Below are positions 50,731-58,515 of a DNA stretch of 64,000 nt, piece by piece; the first letter of the stretch is position 1; every line of letters begins with the position of its first letter. The DNA comes from Planctomycetota bacterium (GTDB lineage Bacteria > Planctomycetota > UBA1135 > UBA2386). Below the pieces are notes generated by a model. That model was not told the DNA's origin and did not search any database. It was given only the letters and a program-made list of their open reading frames with translations. Both the position numbers and the translations under genes were made by a program. The stretch is from contig JACKIC010000003.1 in NCBI GenBank assembly GCA_020638655.1, positions 372,001 to 436,000 of the forward strand, written 5' to 3'.

Positions 50731-52311
50731 ATGCAAGGAAGCGTTCCTTCCGTCGCTCTGACGCTCTCGCGTCACCGTGTGTCACCGACTCGTGCGTTGC
50801 GCCTCGCTGCCCTGGCGTCGATTCTGGCGGCGTCTGCCGTGGCGCAGTTGCAGTTCGAGGAACTACCGAGGACTGGAGGGGCTGGCGCCGGCGACTACAC
50901 CCATGCGCTGGCGCTCGGTGACGTCGACGGCGACGGGGACCTCGACCTGGTGGTCGGCAACTCCGGCTTCCTGGGCGGCGGTCAGACGCGACTCTACTTC
51001 AACGACGGTGCGGGTCGGTTCTCGGACGAGACCGCCACCCGGCTGCCCGTGGATCACCAGATCACTCGAGCTGTCGCGCTCGGTGACGTCGACGGCGACG
51101 GCGACCTCGACCTGGTGATCGGCAACAGCCCGATCTACGGCACGGTGACCGGTCAGAACCGGCTCTACCTGAACGACGGCACGGGCACGTTCTCGGACGG
51201 CACCGCGACCCGCATGCCCGTGGATGAGGAGGCCTCGACCTCCGTCGCGCTCGGCGACGTCGACGGTGACGGCGATCTCGACCTGGTCATCGGCAACGGT
51301 GGGCAGAACCGGCTCTACCTCAATGACGGCACCGGGACGTTCTCGGACGTGACTGCGAGCCAGATGCCGGTGGACGGTGTCTGGACCTACGCGGTCGCGC
51401 TCGGTGATGTCGACCGCGACGGCGACCTGGACCTGATGCTCGGGTGCAGCGACTTCTTCCCGCAGAATCGGCTCTACCTGAACAATGGCGCGGGAACGTT
51501 CTCGCCCGCACCTGCGGGAGCGCTGCCGGTGGACTACGACCTCACGCAATCGGTGCTGCTCGACGACGTCGATGGCGACGGTGACCTCGATCTCGTGACC
51601 GGGAACAACGGCCAGAACCGTCTCTACCTGAACAGCGGCGCGGGTGTGTTCTCCGATGTCACCACGAGCCGGTTGCCCGTGGACGCCGACAACACCACCG
51701 CGCTGGCGCTCGGCGACATCGACGGCGACGGCGACCTCGACCTCGTGATCGGCAACATGCCCGTCTACCAGCAGAACACCGGCCAGACGCGCCTGTACCG
51801 GAACGACGGCACGGGCATGTTCACCGACGCGACCGCGAACCGGATGCCGGTGGACGTCGACGTGACGCGGGGAGTCGCGCTCGGCGATGTCGACGGAGAC
51901 GGCGACCTAGACGTGGTGCTCGGCAACACCTCGGTCCTCGGGCAGAACCGGCTCTACGTCAACCTGCAGCGCCAACTGCACGCGCCCCTCGAGTTGCGCA
52001 TCGGCCAGAACTACGTGCTCGACGCCTACCTGCGCCATCAACCGGCCGGCGCGAGTACCTTCGCGTTGCCGGTGGCGTCCTTCGCCCCCGCGAGCCTCGC
52101 GATCCCGCCGTACGGCACCCTCGGCCTCGCCCAACCGCTGATCACGCTGCCGCTGATCACGATCCCTTCGGGAACGGGCGTCGGCTCCCTCAGCCTGCTG
52201 ATCCCCAACTTCCCCTGGTTGGTCGGTGTGCCGCTCTACTCACAGGCCCTGATGGTTCCGTATCCCTTCCAGGCGTCGTTCAGTGGAGTGGTGGGGGACA
52301 GGATCCAGTAG
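50731..52311 (+). CDS. Exported seven-repeat FG-GAP/VCBS propeller protein with C-terminal Gln module
   Basis: 526 residues. The signal peptide region ends 'LAASAVAQ'. Seven repeats of ~50-60 residues (~50-415) each contain the Ca-binding loop 'GDVDGDGDLDLV' or a close variant (repeat 4 has 'DVDRDGD', repeat 5 'DDVDGDGD', repeat 6 'GDIDGDGD'), followed by 'QNRLYLNDGTGTFSD'. Seven copies fit a seven-bladed integrin-like propeller. The C-terminal ~105 residues hold the shared exported-protein module (Gln505 in 'VGVPLYSQALMVP'). It probably acts at the cell surface in adhesion. The DNA repeats are very alike, so copy number may vary. Confidence 0.9.
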   Translation: MQGSVPSVALTLSRHRVSPTRALRLAALASILAASAVAQLQFEELPRTGGAGAGDYTHALALGDVDGDGDLDLVVGNSGFLGGGQTRLYFNDGAGRFSDETATRLPVDHQITRAVALGDVDGDGDLDLVIGNSPIYGTVTGQNRLYLNDGTGTFSDGTATRMPVDEEASTSVALGDVDGDGDLDLVIGNGGQNRLYLNDGTGTFSDVTASQMPVDGVWTYAVALGDVDRDGDLDLMLGCSDFFPQNRLYLNNGAGTFSPAPAGALPVDYDLTQSVLLDDVDGDGDLDLVTGNNGQNRLYLNSGAGVFSDVTTSRLPVDADNTTALALGDIDGDGDLDLVIGNMPVYQQNTGQTRLYRNDGTGMFTDATANRMPVDVDVTRGVALGDVDGDGDLDVVLGNTSVLGQNRLYVNLQRQLHAPLELRIGQNYVLDAYLRHQPAGASTFALPVASFAPASLAIPPYGTLGLAQPLITLPLITIPSGTGVGSLSLLIPNFPWLVGVPLYSQALMVPYPFQASFSGVVGDRIQ

Positions 52312-52480
52312 CGGGACCGGACCTGCTCAAGGGCCGCCTCGAGCAGCCGCCACTCTCCTCCCCGCGCGCGCATCTCTTCGCCCGCCGCGCTCCCACGCAT
52401 AGCAGGGAATCGCCGATTGCCCTGCCTGCATCGCCGCAGGCGAAGCAGTCAGGGAATCCTGATGCCCGGCGCCTCCAGCA

Positions 52481-52511
52481 ATTCCCCCCCGCGCTTGCGC
52501 GCGGGGGGAAT
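52481..52511 (-). terminator. GC-rich hairpin at the 3' end of ssrA
   Basis: ATTCCCCCC(C)GCGC (52481-52494) pairs with GCGCGGGGGGAAT (52499-52511), 13 bp with one bulged C and a 4-base loop. It begins at the last A of the encoded CCA. The minus strand continues 'tgctgg' with no U run. It matches the layout after tRNA-Leu. Confidence 0.55.
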
Positions 52512-52861
52512 GGTGGAGGCGGCGGGAATCGAACCCGCGTCCCGAGATGCTCCGTCCTGGGCCTCTACGCGCGTAGTCCGTCGTTTGGTGTCGTCTGCGG
52601 CGCTCCGACGAACAGGATCACCGCAGACCAGCCCGACTGTGTCTCGCCGCCGGTGGGCCGAGCAGCCACCGACGACCAGCCTGCTGTGTGTCGCCTCGGC
52701 CCCCCGCAGGCGAGGGGACCTCGGCGCTCGAGCCTAGTTCTTAGGCAGCGAGGGAGTAGTGCGTGTTGGCACTTGAGTTTTTCCGGTGGGATTTACGAGG
52801 TCCCCGGCCCTCGGCGCGCCACCCAGGTCGAGTCGGCATCCGGTCGAAGCCGATCGCCCCC
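52511..52861 (-). ncRNA. ssrA: tmRNA (ssrA), 351 nt, CCA encoded
   Basis: The 5' end GGGGGCGATCGGCTTCGACC and the 3' end '...CGCCTCC A CCA' pair into a 7-bp acceptor stem whose third pair is G-U (52859 with 52517), the alanine identity pair. The T-arm GCGGG-TTCGATT-CCCGC is perfect. The tag reading frame is at 52741-52770. Together with SmpB it rescues stalled ribosomes and marks the broken protein for proteolysis. Pseudoknot regions fill the part between tag and T-arm but were not folded in detail. It is a one-piece, not a split, tmRNA. Confidence 0.96.
52741..52770 (-). other. tmRNA proteolysis tag coding region, ANTHYSLAA
   Basis: After 'AACTCAAGT' the frame reads GCC AAC ACG CAC TAC TCC CTC GCT GCC TAA, that is ANTHYSLAA and stop. 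GCC at 52768-52770 is the likely resume codon. The LAA end fits recognition by ClpXP-type proteases; the usual 'ALAA' is 'SLAA' here. Confidence 0.9.
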
Positions 52862-52875
52862 ATGTGGACCCGCGC

Positions 52876-52904
52876 GTTATCGGCTGGTAGGGGAAGGAGC
52901 GCAA
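52876..52904 (-). promoter_or_regulatory. Candidate promoter of ssrA
   Basis: Minus strand TTGCGC (52899-52904), exactly 17 bases, then GATAAC (52876-52881), ending 14 bases before the mature 5' end. Transcription would begin a few bases upstream of the RNase P cleavage site. Confidence 0.5.
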
Positions 52905-52968
52905 GCACCAACAGCAATCCGAGATCGCGGTATCCTGCGCGTCCCCCTCTCCTTCGCGCCTGCCCGAG

Positions 52969-54657
52969 ATGCCAACCACCAAGCCGATCCCGCTGCTCGT
53001 GGGCTGTCTGTCCGTGTTCGCCTGCGGCGCCGCGCGCGCCCAGGTGGACGAGGATCCCGCGCTCGCGGCGCAGGCGATCACCGAGTGGGCGAACGCCTAC
53101 GCGGCCGGCCGCCTGGGTCCGCGCGGGCCGCTGCGCGGCGGCGGCGGGCCGCAGCTCGACTACGTGCGCTCGGCCAGCAAGTCCGGCTTCGTCGGCCCGG
53201 ACGACTACGACCGGCTCAACCACCTCGACGTGCTGCAGAAGATCCTGTTCTTCGCCGAGAAGCACCCGTCGGCGGAGCTGGCCGAGGCGGTGCTCGGCAT
53301 CGCCGGCGCCGGGCTCGACGGCGAGTTCCTCGACCCGACCTCGGTGCTGCTGCGTGAACTCGGCGTGTGGACGTTGATGCGCATGGACCATCGCGGCGCC
53401 TGGTTCGTGGTGCTGCGCACCGCCGCCGGCACGCCGCGCGACGAGAACAGCGAACCGCCCGACATCGCCCGCCGCATCGCCGCGCTGCGCCTGCTCGGGC
53501 TCAAGGGCGAGGCGGTGTTCCGGACCACGCTCGAGACCTCGCTGCACGACCCCGAGCCGCGCGTGCGCATCGCCGCGGCCGAGGCGCTCGGCCTGCAGCG
53601 TTCGCCGCAGACGCTGGCGCTGGTGCTGCAGATGTTGCCGATGGAGCGGCACCCGGTGGTCGCGCAGGCGCTGGCGCAGCTGCTGATGACCCTGCTGCAC
53701 AGCAACCCCGAAGCCGTCGACATGGCGATGCGCGAGCAGGTGGTGAAGGTCGCGCTGTCGCGCTTCGGCCAGGCCGGCTGGCGCACCGACATGGAGCTGC
53801 TGGATCTCGTCGAGCAGTTCCCGCACAAGGCAGCGGTGCCGCTGCTGATCGAGGCGCTGGCCAAGGCGGCCGCGCCGCCGGACCGACTGGTCAAGGCCGT
53901 CAACGCCAAGGCGTCGCCGCGGCGCAAGCAGCGCGTGGTCGAACTGCTGCGGCGCATGACCGGCGCGCTGATCGCGCCCGAGGACCTCGCCGGGTGGCGC
54001 AAGTTCTGGAACGACGAGGGGCCGCGCCTGGTGCTGCCCGAGACGCTGGGCAAGCCCGTCGAAGGGGCGACGCGGGCCGAGTTCTTCGGCGTGCCGGTGA
54101 CCGGCGGCTCGATCGGGTTCCTGATCGACACCAGCGGCAGCATGGAGCACGCCACCGCGGGCACCGCGGCGGGTGGGCCGCGCAGCAAGGACCTGACCCG
54201 GCTCGGCGCGGCCAAGGAACAGCTCGGCATCGCGGTGCAGGCGATGGACCCCGAGGCGACGTTCCTGCTGATCTCGTTCGCCGGGGACTCGCACCTGTGG
54301 ACCCGCACGCCGATCAAGGCCGGCACCGGCGCGCTGCGTTCGCTGACCGAGCTGACCAGCCGCATGAAGCCGGAGGGTGGCACCAACCTCTACGCCGGTC
54401 TGGCCGCGGCGCTGCACATGCAGGAGGCGCGCTTCGGCCAGCAGACTCCCGCCGAGATCGACGAACTGTTCGTGCTCAGCGACGGCATGCCGACCACCGG
54501 CGAGGTGCGCGACCAGGAAGGGCTGCTCGAGATGGTGCGCCAGGCCAACAAGTTCGCGAAGGTGCGCATCCACACGGTGTTCACCGGCACCGGCGACGGC
54601 GCCGAGCTGTTGCGGCGCATCGCCGACGAGAACGGCGGCGTGTTCGTGCAGCGGTAG
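52969..54657 (+). CDS. Exported HEAT-repeat plus von Willebrand A domain protein
   Basis: 562 residues from the ATG at 52969. The signal peptide ends 'ACGAARAQ'. Residues ~85-330 are helical HEAT-like repeats ('RRIAALRLLGLKGEAVF', 'PRVRIAAAEALGLQRSPQTL'). A VWA domain fills ~375-560: the MIDAS motif is D387-x-S-G-S391 ('LIDTSGSM'), with the later Thr in 'PEGGTNLYAGL' and Asp in 'FVLSDGMPTTGEV'. VWA domains bind divalent metal and protein ligands. The pairing with HEAT repeats suggests a periplasmic assembly or scaffold protein. The next gene also has HEAT-like repeats. Confidence 0.88.
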   Translation: MPTTKPIPLLVGCLSVFACGAARAQVDEDPALAAQAITEWANAYAAGRLGPRGPLRGGGGPQLDYVRSASKSGFVGPDDYDRLNHLDVLQKILFFAEKHPSAELAEAVLGIAGAGLDGEFLDPTSVLLRELGVWTLMRMDHRGAWFVVLRTAAGTPRDENSEPPDIARRIAALRLLGLKGEAVFRTTLETSLHDPEPRVRIAAAEALGLQRSPQTLALVLQMLPMERHPVVAQALAQLLMTLLHSNPEAVDMAMREQVVKVALSRFGQAGWRTDMELLDLVEQFPHKAAVPLLIEALAKAAAPPDRLVKAVNAKASPRRKQRVVELLRRMTGALIAPEDLAGWRKFWNDEGPRLVLPETLGKPVEGATRAEFFGVPVTGGSIGFLIDTSGSMEHATAGTAAGGPRSKDLTRLGAAKEQLGIAVQAMDPEATFLLISFAGDSHLWTRTPIKAGTGALRSLTELTSRMKPEGGTNLYAGLAAALHMQEARFGQQTPAEIDELFVLSDGMPTTGEVRDQEGLLEMVRQANKFAKVRIHTVFTGTGDGAELLRRIADENGGVFVQR

Positions 54658-54744
54658 CTGCGCGCCGGTCATTCTGCCCGGCTTCGATCTCCTGGCCGGG
54701 CTCCGGCGTCTGACCAGGTGCGAGACCCCGACCCGAGGACCACG

Positions 54745-55923
54745 ATGAACCGCCGAGCCGTTCCGCTGCTGTCCTGCCTCCTGGTCGCCTGCGTCCTGCT
54801 GGGCGCGGCGTCCACGCGACTGCCGTCGATCAAGCCGCACCCGTCGGCGTATCGCATGGCCAACGAGGCGGCGTGCATCGTCGAGGGGCGCGTCGTCGCC
54901 GAGGACACGGTCGCGGTGACCCGGCGGCACTTCGTCGCGCCCTCGGTGCAGGTGCCCGAGCGCATCACCGTGCCGGGACTTTCGGCGATGTCGCTGCGGC
55001 CGTTCGGGTTCGGCAAGCAGGAGGAGCCGATCGCGCCGGACCTCGTGCTGCTGTTCCTCGACGACGCGGGCGGCGGCCGCTTCGCGCCCCTGTACCTGCT
55101 CGAACGGACCGCGCGCGGCGTGCTGTGGCTGTGTGGCGAACAGGTCTACGGCTACCGGCAGTACATCAACCCCGGCCCCTACGAACTCGGCACCTGGGAA
55201 CACGTCGCCGACGGCGAGCTCGACGGCATCGCCACGCCCACGGACGTTCGCGCCGAGATCGCCCTGGGGCTCGCCGCACGCACGAAGTGGCAGGCGACGC
55301 TGGCGATCGCAGATGCCAAGGAGCGCGCGGCAGCGGTGGCGCGGTGGTGTTCGCCGTCGACCTCGCCCGATGGCTGGCGGTGGAGCGAGCGCTGCTGGCC
55401 CGACCTGCGCCAGCAGGCGCGCGCGCTCGGTCCGCAGCTGGTGGCGCCATTGGCGCGCCTGGTCGCGACCGACGCCGATGCGAGCGCGGTCGGTTTCGCC
55501 GCGTCGCTGCTGGCCGACATGGGGGGGAAGGCCACCGTCGCCGCGCCGATGGTGATCGCGCGGCTGCGGCAGCCGGGCGCCGCGAACCGCTTCGACCTCG
55601 TGCGTGCGTTGGCGGCGCTGCGCGATCCCCGCGCGATCGACGTGCTGCGCGACAACCTCGACGCCGACGACGATTTCCTCGCCGCCGAAGTGGCGCTCGG
55701 GCTGCACCGCTGCGGCGACGCCGAGGCGGCGGACCGCGTCGCGGACCGGGTGCCGTCGCACGTCGACGGCGACCACCCCGTCGCCGGCGTGGTCGCGCTG
55801 CTCGACGCGCTGCACGAGATCGACGCCGAGCGCGCCGCCGCGCTGTTCTTCACGCGCTTCGCCGACGACCAGCAGGTCCGCTCGGCGCGCCGTTGGCTGC
55901 GCGAGCTGCCGCGCCAGCGGTAG
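54745..55923 (+). CDS. Exported HEAT-like protein of unknown function (possible lipoprotein)
   Basis: 392 residues from the ATG at 54745. The N-terminus 'VPLLSCLLVACVLLGAAS' is a signal sequence; 'LLVAC' could be a lipobox. Residues ~35-200 form a mixed domain ('EAACIVEGRVVAEDTVAVTR') that I do not recognise. Residues ~225-385 are HEAT-like helices ('FDLVRALAALRDPRAIDVLR', 'FLAAEVALGLHRCGDAEAAD'). It follows the VWA protein by 87 bases on the same strand and likely works with it. No catalytic motif is visible. Confidence 0.72.
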   Translation: MNRRAVPLLSCLLVACVLLGAASTRLPSIKPHPSAYRMANEAACIVEGRVVAEDTVAVTRRHFVAPSVQVPERITVPGLSAMSLRPFGFGKQEEPIAPDLVLLFLDDAGGGRFAPLYLLERTARGVLWLCGEQVYGYRQYINPGPYELGTWEHVADGELDGIATPTDVRAEIALGLAARTKWQATLAIADAKERAAAVARWCSPSTSPDGWRWSERCWPDLRQQARALGPQLVAPLARLVATDADASAVGFAASLLADMGGKATVAAPMVIARLRQPGAANRFDLVRALAALRDPRAIDVLRDNLDADDDFLAAEVALGLHRCGDAEAADRVADRVPSHVDGDHPVAGVVALLDALHEIDAERAAALFFTRFADDQQVRSARRWLRELPRQR

Positions 55924-55956
55924 CTTTGCGCGCCGGCGCCCGGCACGATCGCGCGC

Positions 55957-57156
55957 GTGTCGGCCCCGACTGCGACCCGGACCTGGCTCGGCCTCGCCGC
56001 GTTCTACGCGGCGTTGTTCGCGGTGCTGGGCGTGTTCATGCAGTACTTCCCGCTGTGGCTGCACGACGAACGCGGCCTCGACGAAGCGCAGATCGCGGTC
56101 GTGCTGTCGAGCATGACCGTGGCGCGCACGGTCGCCGGACCGCTGTGGGCGCAGCAGGTCGACCGCACCGGCCAGCCGCGGCGCGTGCTGCTGCTGCTCT
56201 GCGCGCTGAGCCTCGCCGCGTTCCTGATCTACCACTTCGCCGACTCGGTGTTCGGGCTGATGACCGCGTCGTTCGTGTTCGGCTGCTGCTACCCGCCGAT
56301 GCACCCGATCACGGACGCCTTCGCGAGTGCCACGGCGCGGCGCGAAGGGTTCGCCTACGGCCGGCTGCGCATGGTCGGCTCGGTGACCTTCCTGGCGATG
56401 GTGCTCGGCGTCGGCTACTGGCTCGAACACAGCTCGTCGTCGGCGCTGTTCGGCTTGCTGCTCGTCGGCCTGGTGCTGCTGCTGGCGACGGCCGTCGGGT
56501 TGCCGAACGGGCCGCCGCCGCCGCCGCGGGTCACCGACAAGGCGCCGATGCTCGAACTGCTGCGCAGCAAGCCGTTCCTGCTGCTGATGCTCGCCGCGGC
56601 GATCGTGCAGGGCAGCCACGCGCCCTACTACAACCTGTCGACGCTGCACTGGCAGGCGCACGGCATCGCCAAGTCGACCGCCGGCGTGTTGTGGGCCGAG
56701 GGCGTGCTCGCCGAGATCGTGCTGTTCTGGTTCGCGCGCGGCTCGACCGACCGGTTGCGGCCGACGACCCTGCTGGCGCTGGGCGGCGGCGCGGCGGTGG
56801 TGCGCTGGACGGTGCTCGGCCTGACCACCGAGGTCGGCTGGTTGTTCGCGAGCAACTGGCTGCACGCGTTGACGTTCACCTGCACCTACCTGGGCTCGCT
56901 GCGCGCGCTCGATCGGCGCGTGCACCCGTCGCAGCGGGCCACGGCGCAGGGGCTGCTCGGCGCCGCGACCTCGGGCGTCGGCATGGTCGCCGGCTCGCTG
57001 CTCGGCGGCTTCCTCTACGACCGCTTCGCCGGCGGGGCCTTCTTCGCCATGGCCCTGTGGGGCTTGATCGGGATCATGCTCGCGTTGCGCCTGCGCAGAC
57101 TCGCCGACAGCAACCAGATGGACGTGGACGCGAGCACCGAGAGCAGGCCCGCGTAG
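55957..57156 (+). CDS. Major facilitator superfamily transporter (MFS_1-like, HcaT/NupG-like)
   Basis: 399 residues from the GTG at 55957, with twelve TM helices. The N-terminus 'FYAALFAVLGVFMQYFPLWL' and 'LSSMTVARTVAGPLWAQQVD', then 'YGRLRMVGSVTFLAMVLGVG', fit the MFS_1-like branch that includes the phenylpropionate transporter HcaT and nucleoside symporters. The substrate is unknown. The last 142 bases, which encode TM12 and the polar tail, overlap the 3' end of the convergent membrane protein gene. Confidence 0.88.
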   Translation: MSAPTATRTWLGLAAFYAALFAVLGVFMQYFPLWLHDERGLDEAQIAVVLSSMTVARTVAGPLWAQQVDRTGQPRRVLLLLCALSLAAFLIYHFADSVFGLMTASFVFGCCYPPMHPITDAFASATARREGFAYGRLRMVGSVTFLAMVLGVGYWLEHSSSSALFGLLLVGLVLLLATAVGLPNGPPPPPRVTDKAPMLELLRSKPFLLLMLAAAIVQGSHAPYYNLSTLHWQAHGIAKSTAGVLWAEGVLAEIVLFWFARGSTDRLRPTTLLALGGGAAVVRWTVLGLTTEVGWLFASNWLHALTFTCTYLGSLRALDRRVHPSQRATAQGLLGAATSGVGMVAGSLLGGFLYDRFAGGAFFAMALWGLIGIMLALRLRRLADSNQMDVDASTESRPA

Positions 57157-58418
57157 TGCCACCAGGGCCGGCCGCTCAGAATCTGCAGGTCGCGCACGTA
57201 GGACTGCAGCGCGGTCTCGGCGAACGGCATCGCCGGCAGCGCCGCGCCGGGGCCGGTCGGCAACACCTGCAGCACGGGCACCGCGACGGCCAGCAGGGCG
57301 ACCACGGTCAGCACGTTCTTGAAGCGCAGGATGCCGATCCGGCGCCAGGTCGGCAGCAGCAGCGCGAACACCAGGAACGTCGCGGTCAGCGGCCACTCCT
57401 GACGCGGCGCGTGGGAGCCGAACGCCAGGATCAGCGGCGCACCGGCGACGGCGAACGCGAGCAACCACGGCAGCGCGGTGCGGCGCCGCAGCGGCAGTTC
57501 GAGGAAGTCGTCGAGCCCGGCGGCGCCGAGCATCGCGCAGGCCAGCAGGGTCAGCCAGAACGCCGCGCTCTGCACCGCGACCGGGATCGGCAGCTGGTCG
57601 AGCCCGAACCACTTGGGGTCGAACAGCGTCGCGGCGAACGCGGGCAGGGCGCCCAGCGCGCCGAGCGCCAGCCAGGTGAAGATGTCGGCGTGGCGTTGCC
57701 GGCGCAGGATGCCGAGCGCCGCGAACAGCAGCAGCACGGGGCCGGGCAGGCGCAGCAGCGCGGCGGTGTCGAGGCCGAGGTGGCTGGCGCGGTGCGCGGC
57801 GAGCACTTCGGCCGGCAGCGGGGTCACCGACTGGAACAGGGCGCCCGCGAACGGATCGATCAGCACGAACGAGGCCGCGGCGGTCGCCGCGAGCGCGACG
57901 GCGCCGGCGAGCTGCCAGAGCAGGCGCTTGCGCCCGTCGCGCTCCTCGCAGCGCAGCGCGTAGGCGAGGCCCGCGAAGGCCAGCACCGCAGTGATACCGC
58001 CGACGACGGTGAGGCCGGCGACGAACGGCAACGCGAGGCACGGCGCCAGCATCGGCAACCACAGCCAGCGCTGGGAGGGCCGCGAGAGGCGGTAGGTCGC
58101 TTCGAGCGCGAGCGGCGCGAGGGCCGCAGCGACCTGCTCCTTGGGCATCACCGCCATCGATACGAACCACGGCGACAGCGCGTACATCGTGCCGACCAGG
58201 AACGCCGCGTAGCGGCTGCGGCCGGACGCGCGCAGGAAGCGATAACACAGCAGCCCGCCGGTCGCCGGCGCGAGGGCGTTGATGGCGGTCGTGGTCCAGT
58301 CGATCTGGCCGAACGCCGTGACCTGCCAGCTGCCGAGCGCGAAGACCACGGCGACGAAGCACGCGATCCCGATCGCAGCGACGACACCCTCGGCACGACC
58401 GCTGCCGTAGAGGCTCAC
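57015..58418 (-). CDS. Polytopic membrane protein related in layout to YfhO proteins
   Basis: 467 residues from the GTG at 58418, chosen because GGAG stands 9 bases upstream and the preceding in-frame 35 residues look non-coding; a GTG at 58523 is the alternative. About ten TM helices alternate with short loops ('GVVAAIGIACFVAVVFALGS', 'YAAFLVGTMYALSPWFVSMA', 'WLWLPMLAPCLALPFVAGL'). The TM spacing resembles the front part of the two YfhO-type proteins upstream, but the large periplasmic end domain is missing. The C-terminus is a basic tail ('HRAMAKKAPPAKRS'). The last 142 bases overlap the convergent MFS gene. Confidence 0.65.
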   Translation of the reverse strand: MSLYGSGRAEGVVAAIGIACFVAVVFALGSWQVTAFGQIDWTTTAINALAPATGGLLCYRFLRASGRSRYAAFLVGTMYALSPWFVSMAVMPKEQVAAALAPLALEATYRLSRPSQRWLWLPMLAPCLALPFVAGLTVVGGITAVLAFAGLAYALRCEERDGRKRLLWQLAGAVALAATAAASFVLIDPFAGALFQSVTPLPAEVLAAHRASHLGLDTAALLRLPGPVLLLFAALGILRRQRHADIFTWLALGALGALPAFAATLFDPKWFGLDQLPIPVAVQSAAFWLTLLACAMLGAAGLDDFLELPLRRRTALPWLLAFAVAGAPLILAFGSHAPRQEWPLTATFLVFALLLPTWRRIGILRFKNVLTVVALLAVAVPVLQVLPTGPGAALPAMPFAETALQSYVRDLQILSGRPWWHYAGLLSVLASTSIWLLSASLRRRNASMIPIKPHRAMAKKAPPAKRS

Positions 58419-58515
58419 GCGGTGCGCTCCACGTGGGGTGGTCGGGGTCGGATCGGCGCGTTCACGTCGATTCTTCGACGTTGCGGTGAGCCGGGCTTGA
58501 GGCGGCTGTGCGCCC

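Noticed and set aside
50900..51960. Large tandem repeat as a mobile or satellite element
   Set aside because: It is the coding repeat of the FG-GAP propeller, in frame with seven calcium loops.
52741..58362. Minus-strand open frame of 1873 codons
   Set aside because: It runs antisense to the VWA, HEAT-like and MFS genes and through tmRNA; its composition (Arg, Gln, His-rich) is that of a GC-rich shadow. Its apparent C-terminus is simply the tmRNA tag.
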